The notes beneath the pieces are model-generated. The model had not been told where the DNA came from. It saw nothing but the letters and a program-made list of their open reading frames with translations, and searched no databases. This document shows, piece by piece, positions 7,169 through 13,679 of a stretch of DNA of 17,226 nt. Every line of letters begins with the position of its first letter. Position 1 is the stretch's first letter. The stretch lies in NCBI GenBank assembly GCA_964243435.1, contig CAXTFM010000066.1, forward strand, positions 1-17,226, in the 5' to 3' direction. Source of the DNA: RH-AL1 sp964243435 (GTDB taxonomy: Bacteria > Pseudomonadota > Alphaproteobacteria > Rhizobiales > Beijerinckiaceae). The translations under genes and the position numbers were made by a program.

Positions 7169-8265
7169 GTGGACTGGCAGGACGAGGGCTTCATCATCGG
7201 CGCGCGCCGCCACGGCGAGACCAGCCTCATCCTGGAGGTGATGACGCGCGGGCACGGCCGCCACCTCGGCCTCGTCAGGGGCGGGCGCAGCCGGCGCGCG
7301 CAGCCGCTGCTGCAACCGGGCAACGCCGTCGCGGTGACGTGGCGCGCCCGCCTCGAGGAGCACCTCGGCTTCTTCGTCGTGGAAACCACCCGCCTCGCCG
7401 CGGCGGCGCTGATGGCGCGGCCCGCAAGCCTGCACGGCCTCAACCTCGTGGCGTCGTTGCTCCGGCTCCTCCCCGAGCGCGAGCCGTACGCGGCGCTCCA
7501 CGACCGCGCCGGCGACGTGCTCGCCGCGCTGGAAACGGCGGAACCGCACGCCGCGGCCCCGCGCGCGTCCGACCCGCGCGTCGCGACCCTCGACGCCGGC
7601 GCGCTGCTGGTGCGCTTCGAGCTGGCGGTGCTGGCGGAAACGGGCTTCGGGCTCGACCTCGAACGCTGCGCGGTGACCGGCGCCCGCCAAGGTTTGGATC
7701 GCCAAGGTTTGCTTCGCCAAGACCCGGTTGGCCAAGACCCGGTTGGCCAAGACCCGGTNNNNNNNNNNNNNNNNNNNNNNNNNNNNNNNNNNNNNNNNNN
7801 NNNNNNNNNNNNNNNNNNNNNNNNNNNNNNNNNNNNNNNNNNNNNNNNNNNNNNNNNNAAGGTTTGCTTCGCCAAGACCCGGTTGGCCAAGACCCGGTTG
7901 GCCAAGACCCGGTCGGCCAAGACCCGGTTGGCCAAAACTCGGCTGGCGAAGACACGGTCGACGAAGAGCCTGTTGGCGAAGACTCAGTCGGCGAAGAGCT
8001 GGTCTACGTGTCGCCGCGCTCGGGGCGGGCGGTGTCGCGCACCGCCGGGCAGCCCTGGGCCGACCGGCTGCTCGCGCTGCCGCCCTTCCTGCTGGCGGAC
8101 GACGCCGCGCCGGAAGGCGGGGCGCCGCCGACGCCGGCGGACGTCGAGGCCGGCTTCGCGCTCACCGGGCACTTCCTGCGCCGCGACCTTTACGAGCCGC
8201 GCGGCCTGCCGCTGCCGGCGGCGCGCGACGCCTACCTCGCGCTGCTGCGGCGCGCGGAGGGGTGA
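7169..8265 (+). CDS. recO: DNA repair protein RecO with an in-frame minisatellite insertion (interrupted by an assembly gap)
   Basis: RecO works with RecR to load RecA onto SSB-coated single-stranded DNA. GTG 7169 gives the family N-terminus (M)DWQDEGFIIGARRHGETS; the OB-fold continues with LEVMTRGHGRHLGLVRGG and QPGNAVAVTWRARLEEHLG. FELAVLAETGFGLDLERCAVTGA leads to the point where alphaproteobacterial RecO normally reads on to D/E-D/E-LVYVSPRSGRAVSR. Here a run of five-residue repeats (7691-7995) comes first, after which ELVYVSPRSGRAVSRTAGQPWADRLLALPPFLL resumes. The two halves lie in different frames as drawn, only because the 100-N filler is 1 mod 3 while an open frame needs 2 mod 3. If the contig ends simply overlap by their 55 shared bases, the product is an uninterrupted 313 residues; without the insert it is about 263, close to family length. 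Whether the protein is functional is unknown. Confidence 0.9.
7691..8010 (+). repeat. 15-bp minisatellite inside recO (pentapeptide QDPVG type)
   Basis: Units are exactly 15 bases and end in GCCAA or GCGAA. Left of the gap they are GGTTTGGATCGCCAA, GGTTTGCTTCGCCAA, then GACCCGGTTGGCCAA twice and a partial copy. Right of the gap there are ten units from 7861: one GGTTTGCTTCGCCAA, four GACCCGGT(T/C)GGCCAA, then increasingly divergent units ending in GAGCTGGTCTACGTG, which is the native ELVYV segment. In the recO frame this reads QGLDR, QGLLR, QDPVG..., QNSAG, EDTVD, EEPVG, EDSVG, EELVYV. Each core unit contains the palindrome TTGGCCAA. No stop codons arise in any of the six frames of the core unit. 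Confidence 0.95.
7759..7858. other. Assembly gap of 100 N within the recO minisatellite
   Basis: Exactly 100 N, a common placeholder for unknown length. The 55 bases ending at 7758 are identical to the 55 bases starting at 7859, so the two contigs end in the same repeat sequence. The true gap may be an overlap (negative) or hold additional repeat units. Confidence 0.98.
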
Positions 8266-8275
8266 GCGGCGCGCG

Positions 8276-8539
8276 TCACAGCTCGTCGCACACCCGGCGC
8301 TCGGCGACGCGGCTGACGCCGTAACCCTGGTCGAGCGACACTTCTTCCGTGTGGCAGGGCAGGCGCGACACCCGCTCGTGCGCTTCGAGCCGCCCGGCCG
8401 AGGGCATGGTGGCGACGATGGCGGTGACGATCAGGGCACAGGCGGCACAGGCGAACAGCACGATCGTCTTGTTCAGGCTCAACGTATTCTCGGCCAAAGT
8501 CGCACCCTGGAAGCTGTTGCGAACCGCACGGCGCGGCAT
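8276..8539 (-). CDS. Small hypothetical single-pass membrane protein
   Basis: An 87-residue ORF convergent with recO, whose stop codon is 10 bases away. One hydrophobic helix (TIVLFACAACALIVTAIVATM, about residues 25-45) follows an Arg/Lys-bearing N-terminus, which predicts the N-terminus in the cytoplasm and about 40 residues outside. The outer part has two cysteines (LPCHTEEVS and RRVCDEL) that could form a disulfide. I do not recognise the family. ATG 8539 has little Shine-Dalgarno support; a TTG just before SLNKTIVLF is an alternative start giving about 67 residues. The base composition around the start is less GC-rich than its surroundings. Confidence 0.6.
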   Translation of the reverse strand: MPRRAVRNSFQGATLAENTLSLNKTIVLFACAACALIVTAIVATMPSAGRLEAHERVSRLPCHTEEVSLDQGYGVSRVAERRVCDEL

Positions 8540-8723
8540 GACTGCGTTTTACGGTTGCGGCGCAAACGGCACTAGTGCGGCCCGGCCACAACGAGCGGGG
8601 ATCGCGCGGCTTTTGCGGGGCGGGATTGGAGCAGGGTTAACCATCCCTGTTGATCGCCGTTGAGCGGGCGTCGCCGCGCGCCGGCGCCCGGCGCGACGGC
8701 GGGCGGGGACGGCCCGCCAACGT

Positions 8724-8738
8724 GAACAAAATAGGAAC
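8724..8738 (+). promoter_or_regulatory. LexA (SOS) box upstream of parC
   Basis: GAACAAAATAGGAAC is GAAC-N7-GAAC, the direct-repeat form of the LexA operator known from Alphaproteobacteria (equivalent to GTTC-N7-GTTC on the other strand). It ends 36 bases before the parC ATG, in the 235-bp space between parC and the small membrane protein. The spacing and both half-sites match exactly, and the AT-rich spacer is typical. A link to parC induction after DNA damage is an inference; the box could also act on the divergent gene 185 bp away. Confidence 0.65.
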
Positions 8739-8774
8739 TTGCCCGGCGCGGACGCTTGAACTAGGCCATGAACC

Positions 8775-11039
8775 ATGGCCAAGACCCCCGCGGCACCGCC
8801 CCCCGGCGGCGGCACCATCGACGCCGTGCCGCTCCACGAGGCGCTGGAAGAGCGCTACCTCGCCTACGCGCTGTCCACCATCACCGGGCGCGCGCTCCCC
8901 GACGCGCGCGACGGCCTCAAGCCGGTGCATCGCCGCATCCTTTACGGCATGCAGGTCCTGAAGCTCGACCCCGGCACCGCCTTCCGCAAGTGCGCCAAGA
9001 TCGTCGGCGACGTGATGGGCTCGTTCCACCCCCACGGCGACCAGGCGATCTACGACGCCCTGGTGCGCCTCGCCCAGGACTTCGCCTCGCGCTACCCCCT
9101 CGTCGACGGCCAGGGCAACTTCGGCAACATCGACGGCGACGGCGCCGCCGCCTACCGCTACACCGAGGCGCGGATGACCTCCGTCGCCCGCCTCATCCTC
9201 GAGGGCATCGAGGAAGACGCGATCGACTTCCGCGACAACTACGCCGGCACCGAGCAGGAGCCGGTGGTGCTGCCCGCGGCCTTCCCCAACATGCTCGCCA
9301 ACGGCGCGCAGGGGATCGCGGTGGGCATGGCGACCTCCATCCCCCCGCACAACGTCGCCGAGCTGTGCGACGCCGCCCTCCACCTCATCGCGCACCGCCA
9401 GGACCCCGGCGACGCGGCGGGCGACGACCTCCTGCAGTTCGTGCTCGGCCCCGACTTCCCCACCGGCGGCATCGTGGTGGAGCCGGCCGCGGCGATCGCG
9501 GACGCGTACCGCACCGGGCGCGGCGCCTTCCGCCTGCGTGCGCGCTGGACCCGCGAGGAGGGCCAGCGCGGGATCTGGCAGGTGGTGGTCACCGAGATCC
9601 CCTACATGGTGCAGAAGTCGCGCCTCATCGAGAAGATCGCCGAGCTGCTCGCCGAGAAGAAGCTGCCCCTCGTCGCCGACATCCGCGACGAGTCGGCGGA
9701 GGACGTGCGCGTCGTCATCGAGCCGCGCAGCCGCACGGTGGCGCCGGCGGTGATGATGGAGCAGCTGTTCCGCGCCACCGAGCTCGAAACGCGCTTCTCC
9801 CTCAACATGAACGTGCTCGTCGACGGCGTCGTGCCGCGCGTGGTGTCGCTCAAGGAAGCGCTGCAACAATGGCTCGACCACCGCCGCAGCGTGCTGCTGC
9901 GCCGCGCGCGCCACCGCCTCGGCCGCATCGAGCACCGCCTCGAAGTGCTCGCCGGCATGCTCATCGTGTTCCTCCACCTCGACGAGGTGATCCGCATCGT
10001 CCGCGAGTCCGACGAGCCGAAGGACGAGCTGCGCCGCGCCTTCGCCCTCAGCGAGGTGCAGGCGAACTACATCCTCGACACGCGGCTGCGCAGCCTGCGC
10101 CGGCTGGAGGAGATGGAGCTGCGGCGCGAGCACGACGCGCTGGGCAAGGAAAAGGCGGAGGTGGAAACGCTGCTCGCCGACGAGGCCCGGCAGTGGCGGC
10201 GCATCGCCGCCCAGGTCAGGGAGCTGCGCAAGACCTTCGGGCCGGACACGCCGCTGGGGCGCCGGCGCACCAGCTTCGCCGAGGCGCCCACCGCCGCCGA
10301 CGTCGAGCAGGCCAGCGCGGCGCTGGTCGAGCGCGAGCCGGTCACGGTGGTTGTGTCGCGCAAGGGCTGGATCCGCGCCCTCAAGGGCCACGTCGCCGAC
10401 CTCGGCGCGCTCCAGTTCAAGGGCGACGACGGCCTGCGCGCGAGCTTCTTCGCCGAAACCACCAGCCGCATCCTGGTGCTCGCCACCGACGGACGCGTCT
10501 TCACCCTCGACGCCGGGCGCCTTCCCGGCGGGCGCGGGCAGGGCGAGGCGATCCGCCTCCTCGCCGACCTCGGCGAGGGCGAGGACATCGCCGTGGTGCT
10601 GCCCTACGCCGCCGGGGCGCGCATGCTGGTGGCGGCGAGCGACGGGCGCGGCTTCCTCGTCAACCAGGACGACATGGTCGGCGGCACCCGCAAGGGCCGC
10701 CAGGTGCTCACCGTGGACAAGCCGGCGAAGGCCGCGCTCCTCGTGCGCGCCGAGGGCGACCACGCCGCGACCATCGGCGACAACCGCCGCCTGCTGGTGT
10801 TCCCGCTGGGACAGGTGCCGGCGCTGGCGCGCGGCAAGGGCGTCCGCCTCCAGCGCTTCAAGGAGGGCGGCCTCGCCGACGCCCGCGTCTTCGCCCTCGC
10901 CGAGGGCCTCGGCTGGCTCGACCCGGCCGGGCGCAGCTTCAACGTCAAGCCGCCGGAACTCAGGGACTGGATCGGCGACCGCGCCGAGGCCGGCCGCCTG
11001 CCGCCCAAGGGCTTCCCCAAGTCGAACCGCTTCACCTGA
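8775..11039 (+). CDS. parC: DNA topoisomerase IV subunit A
   Basis: Breakage-reunion subunit of topoisomerase IV, which unlinks daughter chromosomes; it pairs with ParE, not present in this window. The 754-residue length matches ParC (E. coli about 752) rather than the longer GyrA. Motifs: LEERYLAYALSTITGRALPDARDGLKPVHRRILYGM (24-59), HPHGDQAIYDALVRLAQDF (85-103), GNFGNIDGDGAAAYRYTEARM with the catalytic Tyr at 129, and a C-terminal beta-pinwheel region after about residue 500. The quinolone-contact position equivalent to GyrA Ser83 is Gln90, which I believe is common in alphaproteobacterial ParC. An ATG at 8768 is in another frame; ATG 8775 is correct though its Shine-Dalgarno is poor. A LexA box lies just upstream. 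Confidence 0.97.
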   Translation: MAKTPAAPPPGGGTIDAVPLHEALEERYLAYALSTITGRALPDARDGLKPVHRRILYGMQVLKLDPGTAFRKCAKIVGDVMGSFHPHGDQAIYDALVRLAQDFASRYPLVDGQGNFGNIDGDGAAAYRYTEARMTSVARLILEGIEEDAIDFRDNYAGTEQEPVVLPAAFPNMLANGAQGIAVGMATSIPPHNVAELCDAALHLIAHRQDPGDAAGDDLLQFVLGPDFPTGGIVVEPAAAIADAYRTGRGAFRLRARWTREEGQRGIWQVVVTEIPYMVQKSRLIEKIAELLAEKKLPLVADIRDESAEDVRVVIEPRSRTVAPAVMMEQLFRATELETRFSLNMNVLVDGVVPRVVSLKEALQQWLDHRRSVLLRRARHRLGRIEHRLEVLAGMLIVFLHLDEVIRIVRESDEPKDELRRAFALSEVQANYILDTRLRSLRRLEEMELRREHDALGKEKAEVETLLADEARQWRRIAAQVRELRKTFGPDTPLGRRRTSFAEAPTAADVEQASAALVEREPVTVVVSRKGWIRALKGHVADLGALQFKGDDGLRASFFAETTSRILVLATDGRVFTLDAGRLPGGRGQGEAIRLLADLGEGEDIAVVLPYAAGARMLVAASDGRGFLVNQDDMVGGTRKGRQVLTVDKPAKAALLVRAEGDHAATIGDNRRLLVFPLGQVPALARGKGVRLQRFKEGGLADARVFALAEGLGWLDPAGRSFNVKPPELRDWIGDRAEAGRLPPKGFPKSNRFT

Positions 11040-11047
11040 CCCGTCCA

Positions 11048-11065
11048 GGCGCCACGGCTGGCGCC
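11048..11065. terminator. Stem-loop between convergent parC and the NAD regulator gene
   Basis: GGCGCCA pairs with TGGCGCC (7 bp) around loop CGGC within the 33-bp space separating the two stop codons. It could end transcription from both sides, but neither strand shows a T run, so the call rests on position and symmetry. Confidence 0.45.
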
Positions 11066-11072
11066 CGGCACC

Positions 11073-12131
11073 TCACCTGACGCCGGCGAGCGGCAGCTTG
11101 GTGCCGGCGTTCTCGCGCTCGGCGAGGATGTCGCGGCGGTAGCGGTACAGCTTCGCCGGCCGCCCGCCGGTGGCGATGGCCGCGCCGCCGGTTTCCTCGA
11201 CGAGGTTCTGCTGCTCGATGAGCCGGCGGAAGTTCTGCTTGTGCAGCAGGCGGCCGGCCAGCGCCTCCACGCTGCGCTGGAGCTGGGTCAGGGTGAAGGA
11301 GGGCGCCAGCAGCTCGAACACCACCGGGCGGTACTTGAGCTTGGCGCGCAGCCGGGCGAGCCCCGTCGCCAGGATGCGGCGGTGGTCGCCGGTCATGCGC
11401 CGCCCCGGCACCAGGCCGGCGGGCGCGTCGCCGCCCTGCGTCGCGCATGGCGGCCGCGCTTCGGGGATCAGCCGCGCCTCGAACAGCAGCTCGTAGCGCT
11501 GGAGCACCAATTCCTCGTTCCAGCCGTGGCCGTCGAGGCCGAAATTGATGGCGCAGCGCTCCCGCCGCGCCTGCCGCAGCGGCGCCTCGGCGGCCTCCGC
11601 CCAGCCGAGCAGCGCCGCCTCCAGCATGGCCTGCAGCGCCGCGTCGGCCGGCCCGGTGCCGCTGCGGCGGTCCTCCCAGGGGAAGAAGGCATACCAGTCG
11701 ACCCACAGCGAGCGGCGCCACGGGCCGCCGTCGGGGGCTTCCGACGCCACCCCCTCGCGCGCCAGGCCTTCGCGGGTCAGCCCGAGATAGGAGATCGACA
11801 CCATGCGCGCGGCCTCGTCATCCGCCGCCTCGCCGCCGCGGTCGCGGTCGGCGAAGGTGTAAAGCTGCTCGACGTAGCCGATCGGCTGATGCGTCTGCCG
11901 CTCGACCCAGTCGCGCATGCCGGCCTGAAGCGAGCGGTGGCCGAGGGCGAAGGGACCCGAGGGCAGGGCGTCGCCGCCCACCGTGAGCACGCGCGGGCGC
12001 TCCTCGTCGGTGGCGACGAGCACGGCGATGAGGTTGACCGCCAGCTCGCTCGCGCGCGCGTCCGGCGCCACCTCCGGCGCGGCCTCGGCCGCACCGGTCG
12101 TCGGGTGTTGTGCTCCTTGCCGCGCGCTCAT
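11073..12131 (-). CDS. nadQ: NadQ-like Nudix-related transcriptional regulator of NAD metabolism
   Basis: A 352-residue protein whose N-terminal two thirds resemble a Nudix-like ligand-binding domain (VNLIAVLVATDEERPRVLTVGG, about 32-53; LPSGPFALGHRSLQAGMRDWVERQT; YVEQLYTFADRDR) and whose C-terminus forms a winged helix (FELLAPSFTLTQLQRSVEAL, HKQNFRRLIEQQNLVEETG, GGRPAKLYRYRRD, about 270-340). The winged helix matches the NrtR-type pattern FTL-ELQ...NFRR...TG...GRPA-LYR. The architecture fits COG4111, the alphaproteobacterial NAD regulator NadQ proposed from comparative genomics to control de novo NAD synthesis genes; no nadABC gene lies in this window. A Nudix catalytic box (GX5EX7REUXEEXGU) is not seen, consistent with a sensor rather than a hydrolase. 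ATG 12131 lacks a clear Shine-Dalgarno, so the first 20-30 low-complexity residues are uncertain. Confidence 0.75.
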   Translation of the reverse strand: MSARQGAQHPTTGAAEAAPEVAPDARASELAVNLIAVLVATDEERPRVLTVGGDALPSGPFALGHRSLQAGMRDWVERQTHQPIGYVEQLYTFADRDRGGEAADDEAARMVSISYLGLTREGLAREGVASEAPDGGPWRRSLWVDWYAFFPWEDRRSGTGPADAALQAMLEAALLGWAEAAEAPLRQARRERCAINFGLDGHGWNEELVLQRYELLFEARLIPEARPPCATQGGDAPAGLVPGRRMTGDHRRILATGLARLRAKLKYRPVVFELLAPSFTLTQLQRSVEALAGRLLHKQNFRRLIEQQNLVEETGGAAIATGGRPAKLYRYRRDILAERENAGTKLPLAGVR

Positions 12132-12184
12132 GCCGGGACTGTGCCGAGGGCGACGCCGCCGTCAAGCCGCGCGCCGGCCAAATC

Positions 12185-12206
12185 GCGCCCCGGCCGGCCG
12201 GGGCGC
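12185..12206 (-). terminator. 22-bp perfect palindrome at the end of the SH3 gene, possible terminator
   Basis: GCGCCCCGGCC followed by its exact reverse complement touches the last base of the SH3 gene stop codon. As RNA it forms a strong GC hairpin followed by GATTTGG, only a short T run. It probably separates the SH3 gene from the NadQ-like gene that starts 75 bases further on. Confidence 0.5.
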
Positions 12207-12634
12207 TACTTCTGGCAGAAGCGGGTGAGGTCGTAGCCGCCGTTGCCGCCCATCTGGTTGGCGGTGAAGCACGGCCCCTTCGGCGCGGGTTCGAGCGCCG
12301 CGGCCGGCTGCGCCAGCACGCCGGGGGGCGGGTTCGCCGGGTCCTCGCCCCTGCGCACCACCACCTCGGCGAGCACGTAGCCGGTGCGCCCCTCGTAGAC
12401 CACCTGGCACCAGCCCTTGGCGCAGCCGAGGATGTCGATGGGCTGGAGCTGGTTGATCTCGTCGGCCACCGAATAGTGCGACCCCGGCCCCTGGTACAGA
12501 TAGGTCGTCCAGGTCGTCAGCCCCGGCTCGGCCGCCGCCGTGCCGGTTGTGCCGGCCAGCACCGCACCGGCGAGCACCGCGCCGGCCAGAACCGCGCCGA
12601 CGCGTGCGCCGACCTTCCACCGCCCATGTCGCAT
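12206..12634 (-). CDS. Secreted bacterial SH3-domain protein
   Basis: A 142-residue protein with a Sec signal peptide (MRHGRWKVGARVGAVLAG... ending near GTAAAEPG, cleavage about residue 35) and one bacterial SH3 domain (about 39-95: TTYLYQGPGSHYSVADEI, IDILGCAKGWCQVVYEGRTGYVLAEVV), the type that binds peptidoglycan or cell-surface polymers. A Pro/Ala linker leads to a C-terminal GPCFTANQMGGNGGYDLTRFCQK with two cysteines. ATG 12634 has GGGAG about seven bases upstream. The exact role is unknown. The gene diverges from pufL and its start lies 18 bp from the nearer PpsR-type box, so it could share that control. Confidence 0.8.
   Translation of the reverse strand: MRHGRWKVGARVGAVLAGAVLAGAVLAGTTGTAAAEPGLTTWTTYLYQGPGSHYSVADEINQLQPIDILGCAKGWCQVVYEGRTGYVLAEVVVRRGEDPANPPPGVLAQPAAALEPAPKGPCFTANQMGGNGGYDLTRFCQK
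12554..12598 (-). repeat. Three tandem 15-bp repeats coding the signal-peptide core
   Basis: Plus-strand units GGCCAGCACCGCACC, GGCGAGCACCGCGCC and GGCCAGAACCGCGCC encode (on the minus strand) the repeated AGAVL that forms the hydrophobic core of the SH3 protein signal peptide. Confidence 0.85.
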
Positions 12635-12652
12635 CGCCCGCTCCCGCCCGCC

Positions 12653-12670
12653 TGTTGCGCTAGATTGACA
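12653..12670 (+). promoter_or_regulatory. PpsR/CrtJ-type operator, site 1
   Basis: TGTTGCGCTAGATTGACA fits the TGT-N12-ACA palindrome recognised by the aerobic photosynthesis repressor PpsR/CrtJ (consensus TGTC-N10-GACA, one mismatch in the left arm). Its right end forms a TTGACA -35-like element. Confidence 0.75.
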
Positions 12671-12691
12671 CTCATACTGTCAGCCTAGATT
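12665..12691 (+). promoter_or_regulatory. Possible pufL promoter within the PpsR sites
   Basis: TTGACA at 12665-12670 and TAGATT at 12686-12691 are separated by 15 bases, a slightly short spacer. A second TTGACA at 12690-12695 could act as the -35 of another start, but no good -10 follows. Either arrangement would be blocked by a repressor on the two palindromes. The elements are present; use as a promoter is inferred. Confidence 0.35.
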
Positions 12692-12695
12692 GACA
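12678..12695 (+). promoter_or_regulatory. PpsR/CrtJ-type operator, site 2
   Basis: TGTCAGCCTAGATTGACA is an exact TGTC-N10-GACA palindrome. It stands 7 bp from site 1 and shares the 11-base sequence CTAGATTGACA with it at a 25-bp interval. CrtJ is known to bind cooperatively to two such palindromes about 8 bp apart, as at bchC in Rhodobacter capsulatus. The site ends 73 bases before pufL. Confidence 0.85.
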
Positions 12696-12768
12696 GAGGC
12701 AAGGGCAGGCTGCAAACCTGCATCCATCGGACGCGTGCTCGCGCCCGGCCCATCGGAGGACGATCCTC

Positions 12769-13611
12769 GTGGCGCTTCTTTCATTCGAGCGGAAATACCG
12801 GGTCGGCGGCGGCACGCTCATCGGCGGCTCGCTGTTCGACTTCTGGGTCGGCCCCTTCTACGTCGGCTTCTTCGGCGTCGTCACCATCCTGTGCTCGCTG
12901 GTGGGCACGGGGCTCATCTTCTACGGCGCCGCCATCGGCCCGACCTGGGCGCCGCTGAAGATTTCCATCGCCCCGCCCGACCTCAGCTACGGGCTGCACT
13001 GGGCGCCGCTGAAGGAAGGCGGGCTGTGGCAGATCATCACGATCTTCGCCACCGGCGCCTTCGTGTCGTGGGCGCTCCGCCAGTGCGAGATCGCCCGCAA
13101 GCTCGGCATGGGCCTGCACGTGCCCGTCGCCTTCTCCGCCGCGATCCTCGCCTACGTCACCCTGGAAATCTTCAGGCCCCTGCTGATGGGCGCGTGGGGC
13201 TACGGCTTCCCCTACGGCATCATGAGCCACCTCGATTGGGTGTCGAACACCGGCTACCAGTACCTCCACTTCCATTACAACCCCGCGCACATGATCGCGG
13301 TGACGTGCTTCTTCACCACCGCCCTGGTGCTCGGCCTCCACGGCGGCGAGATCCTCAGCGCCACCAACCCCGGCAAGGGCCAATCGCTGAAGTACGGCGT
13401 GCACGAGAGCATCTACTTCCGCGACACGATCTCGTACTCGATCGGCGAGATCGGCATCCACCGCCTCGGCTGGCTGCTCGCCATCAACGCCGCGGTGTGG
13501 AGCGCCATCTGCATCATCATCTCCGGGCCGTTCTGGACCCAGGGCTGGCCGTATTTCTACAACTGGTACCTGTCCATGCCGATCTGGTCGGCCCAGGGCT
13601 TCGGCAGCTGA
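12769..13611 (+). CDS. pufL: Photosynthetic reaction centre L subunit
   Basis: Membrane core subunit of the type II (quinone) reaction centre. The 280-residue protein starts at GTG 12769 with GGAGGA eight bases upstream, giving (M)ALLSFERKYRVGGGTLIGG. Five membrane helices are apparent. Numbering is one ahead of Rhodobacter sphaeroides: His154 (accessory bacteriochlorophyll), His174 in HFHYNPAHM (special pair), His191 and His231 (non-haem iron) are all present, as are Glu213 and Ser224 of the QB site. Asp L213 of R. sphaeroides is Ser214 here, and Asp L210 is Val211. pufM follows after 68 bp. No pufB or pufA fits in the 134 bp between pufL and the divergent SH3 gene. Confidence 0.98.
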   Translation: MALLSFERKYRVGGGTLIGGSLFDFWVGPFYVGFFGVVTILCSLVGTGLIFYGAAIGPTWAPLKISIAPPDLSYGLHWAPLKEGGLWQIITIFATGAFVSWALRQCEIARKLGMGLHVPVAFSAAILAYVTLEIFRPLLMGAWGYGFPYGIMSHLDWVSNTGYQYLHFHYNPAHMIAVTCFFTTALVLGLHGGEILSATNPGKGQSLKYGVHESIYFRDTISYSIGEIGIHRLGWLLAINAAVWSAICIIISGPFWTQGWPYFYNWYLSMPIWSAQGFGS

Positions 13612-13679
13612 CCGTGGCCCGCTCCCGCACGACGTCCTCCCCCACGCCCCTTCCTCCCACGCATCGCCAGGGTGCCTGA

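Noticed and set aside
7691..8010. The recO array as a CRISPR or as a pentapeptide-repeat (A(D/N)LXX) protein on the minus strand
   Set aside because: There are no spacers and the unit is only 15 bp. The minus-strand ANRVL frame lacks the central Leu/Phe pattern of pentapeptide-repeat folds, while the plus frame continues real RecO sequence at both ends.
7169..8265. recO as a frameshifted pseudogene
   Set aside because: The frame change lies only at the 100-N filler. Overlap of the 55 shared bases, or any gap length of 2 mod 3, restores the frame, and both flanking halves are well conserved.
8631..8652. CAGGG-TTAACCAT-CCCTG inverted repeat upstream of parC as an operator or terminator
   Set aside because: Only 5 bp of stem with an 8-base loop and no T run; not distinguishable from chance.
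8637..10763. A 708-codon open frame on the minus strand opposite parC
   Set aside because: It mirrors the parC coding sequence exactly, has low-complexity His/Asp/Val/Ala-rich translation and no recognisable domain. Such shadows are expected in genomes this GC-rich.
8768..11080. A 770-codon frame starting at ATG 8768
   Set aside because: It is out of phase with parC by one base and gives an Arg/Pro-rich translation; the ParC frame begins at ATG 8775.
12690..13679. An ORF starting upstream of pufL that might be pufB/pufA or a longer leader
   Set aside because: It is in a different frame from pufL and gives an Arg-rich shadow translation, with no LH1-like membrane helix or conserved His.
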